From the NCBI GenBank assembly GCA_003551265.1, contig PUMG01000203.1, positions 1 to 20,606 on the forward strand: a stretch of 20,606 nucleotides of DNA, given 5' to 3'. This document shows positions 7,318 through 15,100 of the stretch, piece by piece (position 1 is the stretch's first letter; each line of letters begins with the position of its first letter). This DNA is from Halovenus sp. (lineage in GTDB: Archaea; Halobacteriota; Halobacteria; Halobacteriales; Haloarculaceae). The position numbers and the translations under genes are program-made. The notes beneath the pieces are model-generated. The model searched no databases and was not told the origin of the DNA. It saw nothing but the letters and a program-made list of their open reading frames with translations.

Positions 7318-8448
7318 CTACTCAGACATGTAGAAGAAATTCGGCGTTTTCACCGTCGTATCGTACGTCTGGTCGAACACGTGTGTCGTTGCAGAACTCA
7401 TCGGGGGAAGCAACCAACTGCGGTCACCAGTCACCTCTCGCCCAGCACGTTCTTCGTTTCGCTCGAACTGAGCGAACTGCTCGGTTGCGGTATGATGGTC
7501 GACGAGTGTGACGCCTGCCTCGTCGAAGGAGTGGACCACTGCGCGGTTGAGTTCAACGAGCGCTTCATCCTTCCAGAGCGAGCGATCCTCAGAGGTATCG
7601 TACCCGAGTCGGGTACCGATTTCCGCCAGCATATCGTATCGGTCCTCGTCAGCGAAGTTCCGTGCCCCGATTTCGGTGCTCAGATACCACCCGTTGAACG
7701 GGGCAGCGGTGTAGCTGATTCCACCGATTTCGAGTCGCATACTGGAGACAATCGGCACATCGTACCATCGCAGACCAAGTTCCCCAAACCAGTCGTACTG
7801 TGGGTGGGTGATCTCGACCTCTTCGAACAGCTCTGCTGGGACATCAAACAGTTCTGGCTCGTCATCACCGATCTGGATGACGTGTGGAAGCGGGTCGAAC
7901 GGGCCACCATCACCGTCCCACCCGTGTGATTGACAATACCGGGTAAACTCACACTCGGCTGGGTCACCGGCGATACCGTCTTCAGTCTCGTATCCGGCGT
8001 ACCGAAGTAGCTGGTAATTCCAGATTCGGATACGCTCAGTGTGGGGTGTCTCAGGTTGGAAAACAGTAATCGTCGGTCGGATATCGCCGCCGTTTCTGGC
8101 GTATTCGATGTGTCGACAGCACGCCTGGTGAATCTCTTCGGGTGTATCGAGGCTTCGTTCGTCGAGAACGTCCAGCGACTGCCAGAACAGCCGCCCGATA
8201 CACCGGTTGCTGTTGCGCCACGCTATCCGTGCCCCGTGAGTCAGTTCTTCTTCCGTGTGAGTGTACGTACCTGTCTGTGAAATTTCACGGTCGATGTCGG
8301 CCAGCCGAGAGTCGATTACCCACTCTCTTTCGAGCTCCTGGTAGCACTGTACGATAAACGAGTGTGCCAGTTCACGTAACGCCTCTGTACCGTACTCTGG
8401 AATCGGCCCGCTAAGCGCCCGCTCGTGTTGGCCGAGTGAATCGAGCAT
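7318..8448 (-). CDS. nos: Nitric oxide synthase, oxygenase domain only
   Basis: This 376-residue protein is a stand-alone NOS oxygenase domain, which oxidises L-arginine to citrulline and NO using haem and a reduced pterin. The haem-thiolate ligand is C83 in WRNSNRCIGR. The substrate-binding Glu is E259 in FNGWYLSTEIGARN. RYDML, LWKDEALVELNRAV and VDHHTATEQF follow, and the pterin region is GDRSWLLPP (residues 341-349). The match to Bacillus-type NOS is collinear to the C-terminal KTPNFFYMSE. No flavin reductase domain is attached or nearby, so electrons must come from a cellular redox partner. The ATG at 8448 gives the normal bacterial NOS length; an upstream in-frame GTG at 8508 adds 20 residues that do not look like NOS. 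V234 sits where Bacillus-type enzymes have Ile, and R343 replaces the first Trp of the usual DW-x-W pterin motif. The gene is divergent from a HalX response regulator across an 89-bp gap. Confidence 0.96.
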   Translation of the reverse strand: MLDSLGQHERALSGPIPEYGTEALRELAHSFIVQCYQELEREWVIDSRLADIDREISQTGTYTHTEEELTHGARIAWRNSNRCIGRLFWQSLDVLDERSLDTPEEIHQACCRHIEYARNGGDIRPTITVFQPETPHTERIRIWNYQLLRYAGYETEDGIAGDPAECEFTRYCQSHGWDGDGGPFDPLPHVIQIGDDEPELFDVPAELFEEVEITHPQYDWFGELGLRWYDVPIVSSMRLEIGGISYTAAPFNGWYLSTEIGARNFADEDRYDMLAEIGTRLGYDTSEDRSLWKDEALVELNRAVVHSFDEAGVTLVDHHTATEQFAQFERNEERAGREVTGDRSWLLPPMSSATTHVFDQTYDTTVKTPNFFYMSE

Positions 8449-8508
8449 GCGTATCCTTGGTTTCAGCGTACAAAACGTGACTGTCTCGGGAAGGAAGTTC
8501 ACGTACAC

Positions 8509-8516
8509 TTATTATC
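8509..8516 (+). promoter_or_regulatory. TATA box for a leaderless HalX regulator transcript
   Basis: TTATTATC is centred about 26 bp upstream of the GTG at 8538. That spacing places the transcription start on or next to the start codon, the common leaderless arrangement in haloarchaea. It also decides the start in favour of 8538 rather than the in-frame GTG at 8523. On the other strand the same region (GATAATAA) could serve NOS with a leader of a few tens of bases; a weaker TTTTG element at 8471-8475 lies about 25 bp before the NOS ATG. Confidence 0.55.
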
Positions 8517-8537
8517 GATGGGGTGTGCAGGTTAGGT

Positions 8538-9113
8538 GTGTCCGAGGGAACCGAGCAAACCACCGTTCTGGTCGTCGACGACGAACCCGAAGTAGCCGAC
8601 GTGTACGCGTTGCGGCTTCGGAACAACTTCGAGACGCGCGTCGCCTACAGCGGCCAGGAGGCGCTCGACGGACTCGACGAGCACATCGATGTCGTGTTGC
8701 TCGACAGGCGGATGCCCGACGTCTCGGGTGACGACGTGCTGGAATCGATTCGAGAGAACGGCTACGACTGTCGGGTCATCATGCTGACTGCGGTCGACCC
8801 CGGTCTCGACATCGTCGATATGCCGTTCGACGACTACCTGTGCAAACCGGTCGAGAAGGAAGCACTCGTCGACGCCATCGAGCAACAACTCGACGTGAAA
8901 CGCTACGACGAACAGCTTTCGACGTACCTCGAACTCACGTCGAAACTCGCACACCTCGAGCGTGACCTCCTGCGTGACGATGTCGAAGAACACGAAGAAC
9001 TCCGCGAGTTACGTGAGGAGGCCGCCGAGCTCCGGGCCGAGTTGCGCGACGTCGTGACGGAACTCGACGAGGTCGAGTCTGCATTCACCGACATCGAGCG
9101 TCATCCTGGCTGA
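8538..9113 (+). CDS. HalX-domain response regulator
   Basis: This 191-residue protein has a receiver domain (residues 8-118). The acidic pair is D14-D15 in LVVDDEP, the phosphoacceptor Asp is D56 in VVLLDRRMPDVSG, the switch Thr is T84 in IMLTA, and the conserved Lys is K103 in LCKPVEK. The C-terminal part (about 125-190) is highly charged and probably coiled-coil, as in the HalX domain found almost only in haloarchaeal response regulators. There is no classical DNA-binding domain, so the output mechanism is unknown. No histidine kinase gene is adjacent. The GTG at 8538 was chosen for its TATA spacing. The gene lies divergent from NOS and 72 bp before an MBL hydrolase on the same strand. Confidence 0.92.
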   Translation: MSEGTEQTTVLVVDDEPEVADVYALRLRNNFETRVAYSGQEALDGLDEHIDVVLLDRRMPDVSGDDVLESIRENGYDCRVIMLTAVDPGLDIVDMPFDDYLCKPVEKEALVDAIEQQLDVKRYDEQLSTYLELTSKLAHLERDLLRDDVEEHEELRELREEAAELRAELRDVVTELDEVESAFTDIERHPG

Positions 9114-9185
9114 AAGGGTTGTGCGTGACTCTGGACCGCCGAGCGGATGCTCGAATACAAGTGCACGCGGCGAGGAACTCACCGT

Positions 9186-10094
9186 ATGAGTCTCGGTGAG
9201 CTTTACGAGGCGACGGCAGCAGGGACGACCGACCTCTACTACGTCGACGTCGAGATGTACGACACATCAGGGTACGGACTGGTGTACATCCTCGATGCGG
9301 AGCGGCCAGCGCTCGTCGACACCGGAACGGGCCTTCACCACGAGACGGTGCTTGATGCCATGAGTGAGGTCGGCATCGAACCCGAGGAACTGGAGGTTAT
9401 CGCACCGACACACGTTCACCTCGACCACGCAGGTGGTGCGGGCTTGCTCGCAGAGGCCTGTCCAAACGCGGACGTCTACATCTACGAGGCGGGGGCACGG
9501 TTTCTCGCCGACCCGACACGCATCTGGGAGGGAACGAAAGGGGTCATGGAAGACCGTATCAAATACTACGTCGAACCGGAGCCAATCCCCGACGACCGAC
9601 TGGTTCCGCTCGCCGACGGAGATACGATCGACCTCGGCGACCACGCGCTGGACGTTCACCACGCGCCGGGACACGCCTTCCATCAGGCGGTGTTCTACGA
9701 CCCCGCAAACGACGGCGTGTTCACCGCCGACGCCGCAGGCATCAACTCACCTCAGCTCGACGGCGTCAGACACACTACCCCCCCGCCAGGGTTCGACCTC
9801 GACGGCTGTCTCGAAGATGTCGAAATGATAGAAGAACTTGATCCGTCTGCGCTGTACTACGCTCACTTCGGCGATAGAGAGACTGGCGACCTTCTCACAG
9901 AGTACGCCGAGGTGCTGGAGTCGTGGGTCGAGCGGGTTCGAAAAAAGCGCACAGAGCTGGGTGACGACGACGCCGTCGCCGAGTACTTCGCCGAGAGAGC
10001 CGAAACTGCCGGTGCGTGGCGACCAGCACACGCCCGTGAAGAAGAGCGCATGAACGTCAGTGGCGTGTTGCACTACCTCGACCAGAGTCAGTAG
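9186..10094 (+). CDS. MBL-fold metallo-hydrolase
   Basis: This 302-residue protein has the metallo-beta-lactamase fold. The first strands contain PALVDTGTG, then the zinc/iron motif THVHLDHAGG (H76, H78, D80, H81). Further ligands are H163 in APGHAFHQ, D182 in FTADAAG and H227 in YAHFGD. The full ligand set is consistent with an active dinuclear hydrolase. Similar stand-alone proteins include glyoxalase II-like enzymes and others of unknown substrate, and I cannot choose between them. The ATG at 9186 follows 72 bp after the response regulator; an earlier in-frame start at 9147 adds residues lacking family features. A T-tract follows the stop. If co-transcribed with the HalX gene, it would be read away from NOS. 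Confidence 0.9.
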   Translation: MSLGELYEATAAGTTDLYYVDVEMYDTSGYGLVYILDAERPALVDTGTGLHHETVLDAMSEVGIEPEELEVIAPTHVHLDHAGGAGLLAEACPNADVYIYEAGARFLADPTRIWEGTKGVMEDRIKYYVEPEPIPDDRLVPLADGDTIDLGDHALDVHHAPGHAFHQAVFYDPANDGVFTADAAGINSPQLDGVRHTTPPPGFDLDGCLEDVEMIEELDPSALYYAHFGDRETGDLLTEYAEVLESWVERVRKKRTELGDDDAVAEYFAERAETAGAWRPAHAREEERMNVSGVLHYLDQSQ

Positions 10095-10100
10095 AATCTG

Positions 10101-10106
10101 TTTTTT
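10101..10106 (+). terminator. T-tract terminator after the MBL hydrolase gene
   Basis: A run of six T starts seven bases after the TAG stop of the MBL gene. Archaeal RNA polymerase commonly terminates at such U-tracts without a hairpin. It lies in the 45-bp gap before the convergent orphan hicB. Confidence 0.55.
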
Positions 10107-10139
10107 GTGAGTGCTTTGACAACGTCTTGACCCGAAAAA

Positions 10140-10412
10140 TCACGGGACGTCATCGTCACTCTGCATGAAATCGGGAAGTTCGCCGGTTTTGTCCCGTGCA
10201 TTTTCGACCTCCTCCGGGTCGATATCTAACGCTTCGAGAACGTGCCGTTCCTTCGCTGGCGTGTCGATAACGTCCCCACTCTCTCCCCGGTGGAGTGCCA
10301 CGGCCTCGTCGAGATTTTCGAGCGCCTCGATTCGAGTCTCGCCCTGAGTCGTCACTCCCGTCTCGATATCTTTCGCGACCCACCAGTCCGCAGATTTCAC
10401 GAGGCGAATCAA
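10140..10412 (-). CDS. Orphan HicB-like antitoxin
   Basis: This 90-residue protein matches the partial-RNase-H-fold HicB antitoxins. IRLVKSADWWVAKDIETG is the first hairpin, TTQGETRIEALENLDEAVAL the signature helix, and an acidic tail of about 40 residues follows. It shares a near-identical core with the HicB near 18.8 kb. No hicA lies on either side: downstream there are only 45 bp to the MBL gene, and upstream is a thioesterase gene. The only full-length start is TTG at 10412, whose last two bases are the first two of the thioesterase TGA stop (TTGA), suggesting translational coupling. GTG at 10400 is the alternative and would remove four residues. It could be a solo regulator, a partner for a distant HicA, or a remnant that lost its toxin. 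Confidence 0.8.
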   Translation of the reverse strand: MIRLVKSADWWVAKDIETGVTTQGETRIEALENLDEAVALHRGESGDVIDTPAKERHVLEALDIDPEEVENARDKTGELPDFMQSDDDVP

Positions 10413-10843
10413 TCCTCGCCACCTGCACCCTCACCCATCCAGGGCGTCGATTCACCCTGTCCGCCGGTCTTGTAGGTTCCCTGTGCCGTCGCCACCCGGT
10501 TCTCGTCGGCGTCGTAGATGTCAACCTGGACCATGGCGAGACTCGACCCGAAGCGTATGACCTCCGCTCTGGCGTGGACCTCACCAGTCACGGGAGCGAG
10601 GTAGTCGATACGCATATCCACTGTCGGGGTAACGTCGTGTGCGAGCGAGATGACCGCCGCACCGCCGACCGTGTCTGCGAGGGCGTAGGTTGCCCCGCCG
10701 TGGGCGACCGAGCCCCAGTTGTTCGAGTGCAACTCCGCAGCAAGTGGCATCCGCGCTTCGGCGACACCATCTTCGGCTCTCGTGACCTCGATACCGAGGT
10801 GCTCGACGAACGGCGTCTGATTGAACAGCTCCGTCAGTTCCAT
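10409..10843 (-). CDS. PaaI family hotdog-fold thioesterase
   Basis: This 144-residue protein has the hotdog fold of the PaaI family, which hydrolyses acyl-CoA thioesters such as those of aromatic-acid or fatty-acid breakdown. The central helix motif is GSVAHGGATYALADTVGG (residues 44-61), with the HGG at 48-50 and the catalytic-type Asp at 57. The preceding NNW corresponds to the active-site entrance. Strand TVDMRIDYLAPVTGEVHA is also typical. The gene follows the thiolase by 45 bp on the same strand and overlaps the downstream orphan hicB by a TTGA junction. The thiolase/thioesterase pairing suggests acyl-CoA metabolism. The substrate cannot be read from the sequence. Confidence 0.9.
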   Translation of the reverse strand: MELTELFNQTPFVEHLGIEVTRAEDGVAEARMPLAAELHSNNWGSVAHGGATYALADTVGGAAVISLAHDVTPTVDMRIDYLAPVTGEVHARAEVIRFGSSLAMVQVDIYDADENRVATAQGTYKTGGQGESTPWMGEGAGGED

Positions 10844-10888
10844 ACCGGATGGTGTGGCTACAGCGTGATAAAGCTGTGAAAACGCGAG

Positions 10889-12025
10889 CTATCGGTAGAA
10901 CTCGATAGCCGCCCCCTGCCCGAAGCCGACACACTCCGTCGCCAGTCCGAGGTCTACGTCCCGACGGTTCATCTCGTGGACGAGCGTCACCGGCAGTCGC
11001 GCACCAGAAGCACCGAGGGGATGGCCGAGGGCGATGGCTCCACCGTTGACGTTGAACATCTCGTCGTCGAAGCCGAGTTCGCGCTGGCAGTACAGCGCCT
11101 GGCTGGCGAACGCCTCGTTCAACTCCACGAGGTCGTACGCGCCGATGTCGCGCCCGGTTCTCTCGGCCAGTCCCCTGACTGCAGGCACCGGACCGATACC
11201 CATGACCGTCGGGTCGACACCAGCGACGTTGTGGTCACCGACCGCGGCGAGTACGTCGAAGCCGTGTTCGTCGGCGAACTTCCTGCTGGTTATCAACAGA
11301 CCGGCCGCCCCATCGGAAATCTGGGAGGCGTTGCCCGGTGTGACGGTGCCGCTGGCTTTGAACACGGTGGGAAGCTGTGCCAGCTTTTCGAGTGACGTGT
11401 TCCGACGGATGCCCTCGTCTTCCTCGACCACACCGTCATCGGTCTCGACAGGGACAATCTCCTCTCCGAAGCGACCGTCATCCGTCGCCGCCGCTGCTCG
11501 TTGCTGACTCCGGAGGGCGTACTCGTCCTGTTCCTCCCGGGAGATGTCGAAGCGTTCGGCGACGGCTTCTGCGGTCATCCCCATGTCGAGTTCGGCGACG
11601 TTGTAGTGGTCGTTCAGTCCCGGGTGGACGTTGTGGACGTTTCCTCCCATCTTGACGCGACTCATGGACTCGACGCCCCCGGCGATGAGACAGTCACGCT
11701 GACCCGCCGCGATGGCGTCGGCCGCGCGCATCACCGCCTCCGCAGAGGAGGCACACCAGCGGTTGAGCGTACTTCCTGGTGTTGCCTCGCCGAGGTCAGA
11801 GAGCAACGCGATGACTCGCGCAAGATTGTTCCCCTGTTCGTCTCGCTGCTGGGCACAGCCCCACAGCAGGTCGTCGACGTCCTCGCCGCCGAGTCCGGTC
11901 CGGTCGAGCATCTCGTTTACGAGCGGTATCGAGAGGTCCTCGCTCCGCACATCCGCGTACACTCCGTCTTCTTTTCCCTGTGGCGTTCGCACCGCCTCGA
12001 CGACGACTGGCGTGTTCGGTGACAT
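10889..12025 (-). CDS. Thiolase (acetyl-CoA C-acyltransferase family)
   Basis: This 378-residue protein is a complete thiolase with all active-site residues: nucleophilic Cys C91 in LNRWCASSAEAV, the NEAF motif in VELNEAFASQ, H335 in GGAIALGHPLGASGAR, and C365 in ATECVGFGQGAA. Thiolases of this type either cleave 3-ketoacyl-CoA in beta-oxidation or condense two acetyl-CoA. The intact C91, H335 and C365 fit the bacterial FadA/AtoB-type arrangement rather than the archaeal HMG-CoA-pathway thiolases, which pair with an OB-fold protein. No OB-fold partner is adjacent. The ATG at 12025 is preceded by AGGAGAGT and by a TATA-like element at a leaderless distance. It is the first gene of a likely thiolase, thioesterase, hicB unit. 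Confidence 0.93.
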   Translation of the reverse strand: MSPNTPVVVEAVRTPQGKEDGVYADVRSEDLSIPLVNEMLDRTGLGGEDVDDLLWGCAQQRDEQGNNLARVIALLSDLGEATPGSTLNRWCASSAEAVMRAADAIAAGQRDCLIAGGVESMSRVKMGGNVHNVHPGLNDHYNVAELDMGMTAEAVAERFDISREEQDEYALRSQQRAAAATDDGRFGEEIVPVETDDGVVEEDEGIRRNTSLEKLAQLPTVFKASGTVTPGNASQISDGAAGLLITSRKFADEHGFDVLAAVGDHNVAGVDPTVMGIGPVPAVRGLAERTGRDIGAYDLVELNEAFASQALYCQRELGFDDEMFNVNGGAIALGHPLGASGARLPVTLVHEMNRRDVDLGLATECVGFGQGAAIEFYR

Positions 12026-12049
12026 ACTCTCCTGTTCGACGGTTGGTGT

Positions 12050-12057
12050 GTTAAAGA
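12050..12057 (-). promoter_or_regulatory. TATA-like element for the thiolase gene
   Basis: On the minus strand CTTTAA is centred about 28 bp upstream of the thiolase ATG (12025), again the leaderless spacing. AGGAGA just before the ATG could also serve as a Shine-Dalgarno, although only a few bases separate it from the start codon. The assignment rests on position and base composition only. Confidence 0.4.
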
Positions 12058-12100
12058 CCGTGGAACTGTGAACGCGTGGAAACTCGTTTTCTCCTCAAGT

Positions 12101-12109
12101 ATATATAAA
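12101..12109 (+). promoter_or_regulatory. Strong TATA box for the giant exoprotein gene
   Basis: ATATATAAA is the clearest TATA box in the window. It lies about 69 bp upstream of the ATG at 12174, predicting a transcript start near 12130 and a leader of roughly 40-45 nt. A second AT-rich element (GATAATATC, 12142-12150) lies about 27 bp before the ATG and could give a leaderless transcript instead. Confidence 0.6.
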
Positions 12110-12122
12110 ATCACGACGTGAT
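12110..12122. promoter_or_regulatory. 13-bp perfect palindrome next to the TATA box
   Basis: ATCACGACGTGAT has 6-bp arms around one central base. It directly abuts the TATA box, where an operator for a dimeric regulator would block polymerase recruitment. Its function is inferred from position. Confidence 0.55.
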
Positions 12123-12153
12123 ACAGTGTGTTGACCGATGAGATAATATCGGT

Positions 12154-12167
12154 TCATGTCGACATGA
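12154..12167. promoter_or_regulatory. 14-bp perfect palindrome just before the exoprotein start codon
   Basis: TCATGTCGACATGA is self-complementary over all 14 bases and ends six bases before the ATG at 12174. Depending on which TATA element is used, it is either in the mRNA leader, where it could pair between transcripts or act near the ribosome site, or just upstream of a leaderless start, where it would be an operator. A further inverted repeat, CCGAT...ATCGG (12135-12152), lies directly upstream. Confidence 0.5.
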
Positions 12168-12173
12168 GTTCCA

Positions 12174-15100
12174 ATGTTCAGCAACTGGAATCGAGCATCG
12201 ACGTTCACAGAAAATCCGCTTTGTCACCGAGGGTTCGTTTTGCTGTCTGTACTTGTTGTCCTCATCGTGAGCATCGCTGCAGTGAGTGCGTCTGGTTTCG
12301 CTGGGACGGCAGTCGCATCGTCGGACGAAATTATCGTCAACGAGACTGGTAGCGGTGATTACGAGAGCATTGAGGATGCAATCAACGCCTCGGAACCAGG
12401 AGATACTATTCTCGTCGAGGATGGGACCTACAATGAGTCAGTGCTCGTGGACGTGGAGAATCTGACGATTATCGCGGCAGAAGGACACACACCAGTGGTG
12501 GACGGTGAAGTCGAGGAGGACGATAACCTCAGAGTTGCGTTCAACGTGAGCAACGCGGAGAACGTCACGCTGGATGGGCTGACTATCCGCAACCACCGTC
12601 CGGAGATGATCGTCTCGAACGCGAGCGACGGACTCGAACTCCGGAACCTCGACCTGGATCTCCGTTTCGAAGGTCTCGGAAGTGAAACAGACACCACAGT
12701 GGACCAGGAGTCATCCGAAGGGACGATAATCAGTGGGAGAGCAATCAACCTGGAGTACTCGAACGAGACCGTAATCGAGTCGAACAAAATTACTGGCGAA
12801 AATCCGGGACGGGGAGAGGCAATTCAGTTGCGAAACTCAATCGATCCGACGGTAGACAACAACACGATAGAAGATCTCGGAACGAGTATCACACTGTGGG
12901 ATTCGCCCGGTGCGACAGTCACCAACAACAGCGTTGACGACCTGCTGGGAGACGCAGTATTGACAGGCAGTGGTATCAGACTCGTCGATTCGAACGAGAC
13001 ACGTGTCGAAAATAACGACATGTACCGTGTCGACCACAACGGTGTCAGTGTCACGCGTAGCCACGATGTCGAGGTTCGAAACAACCTCATCGATCACGCA
13101 CCCGAAGCTGGGATTCGGGGACTGGACTCACCCAATATAACAGTAGAAGAGAACGTGGTCGAGGGCTTTGGTGGCTCACTTACATCGGGGATAGAGGTGG
13201 CAGGTGCGTCCCACAACGGGACCGTTTTCCAGAATAACATCACCAGCACCGGTACCGGAGTGTTGGCTAATCAAGAAAGCAGCGATGTGACCTTCGAGCA
13301 GAATGTAATCGCCGAATCAGAACGTTCCGGTATCGAGGTCGCCAACGCGTCCGGAATCGTCTTCGACGCGAACGAAGTAATCGACGGTGAGATCGGACTC
13401 TCGTTCGAAAGTCCTGCTTCTCTGGATACCGAGGTAAGAAACAACGTCTTCTCGGGTAACGCCGCGGATATGGACATCATCAACGCGACCAACGCGGTAG
13501 TCGCTGATAACGAGATGGAACGAGGTATTCTCATGCGTGGCTGGGAGAGAAGCGACGCCGACCACGAGTTCACTGACAACACAGTCGGTGGCGACCCGCT
13601 GGAATACGTTCACGACGAAGACGGCTATACAGTCACCGGTGAGCCCGGTCAGGTAATCGTCGTCGACTCGACCGACATCGTCGTCGATGGGACAACACAC
13701 GAAGATGTCGTTGCACCCGTCCAGGTTCGTTACAGTGAGGACGTCACTGTGACTGACATCGATTCGTCAGGGACGATTGTACCAGTAGCGGACCTTCCGA
13801 GCTGGTACGACGGTATCGTCGTCAGCGAGTCGACCGAAGTGACGGTGGCCAACAGCGTCATCACGAACAGCTCGCAGGGTGGAATCGGCGTCATCAGGTC
13901 CGACAACACGACCATCGAGGAGAGTACACTCCAGGACAACCAGCGGGCTGGAATCAGACTCGGGCGGAGCGACGGACCGGTGATAGTGAACAACACCGTC
14001 GAGAGAACGGGTGCGGGTGGACATGGACTCGAACTGACTTTCCCCGGACCGGACGGTGAGGTCACGAACAACACGTTCGCCGATAACAACAGAGGCATCG
14101 AAGCGACGGTGACGGCCGCAGACCCCCTCGTCAGATGGAGCTTTAGCGAAAACGTCCTGCGAGAGAATGCCCGAGACGGAATGTGGATAGGTGGGGATGC
14201 AGACGAGGTCGACCTGACGCACAACGAGTTCGTCCGGAACGAGAGGGAAGGCCTCGATTACGGCGGAACGCCAGCCCTGAACGCCACTGACAACTGGTGG
14301 AACCATCCCACCGGGCCCAGTGGTGGCGAGCAGGACCCCGACACCGGAACGGTTGCCGACGGAGATGGCGAGGAGCTATCCGGCGAGGTCAGGTTCGACC
14401 CGTGGCTCGATGAGCCAGTAGTCGGTCCGGACAGGCTGGCGACGTTCGAGTGGAGTCCGGAATCACCACTGGTCGACGAATCCGTCGAGTTCGACGCTGC
14501 GAGGTCCTACTCGATTGCGGGCGGCATTCAGGAGTACCGCTGGGATGTGACCGGAAACGGGACCGTCGATGAGGTAACAAACGAGTCAAACGTGGTACAC
14601 GACTACGCGCTACCTGGCTCCTACGACGTCGAACTCGAAATTGAAGACGGTGACGGTGAGACAACAAGCGTAACCGAGAGAGTCAACGTCGCTCAGGAGA
14701 TGGACACGGAGTGGACGTTCACACAGGACCAGGCTTCGTTCGGCTCTGGAGCGACGGTTGTCGACGGAATGGTGTACACTGCGGAGTTCGACGGAATTCT
14801 GTACGCACTCGACACCGAGACCGAGACAGACGAGTGGGAGTTCGAGGCTGAAGACTGGATTCGGGGAGTGCCTGCCGTCTCTGACGACACTGTCTACACC
14901 GGCGACCGGAACGGAACTCTCTACGCGCTCGACGCCGACAGCGGTGACGAGGACTGGACGTACCATGCCGATGATGAGATTCAGACGTCACCGACCGTCT
15001 CGAATGACACCGTCTACTTCGGAAGTGACGACAATCACATCTATGCGGTCGATGCAGCAACGGGTGACGAGGAGTGGACGTTCGAGACCAACGGGACAGT

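Noticed and set aside
10095..10139. A remnant of hicA next to the orphan hicB.
   Set aside because: The gap is only 45 bp and no frame in it, or overlapping the MBL gene end, resembles the HicA GSHLKLRY region.
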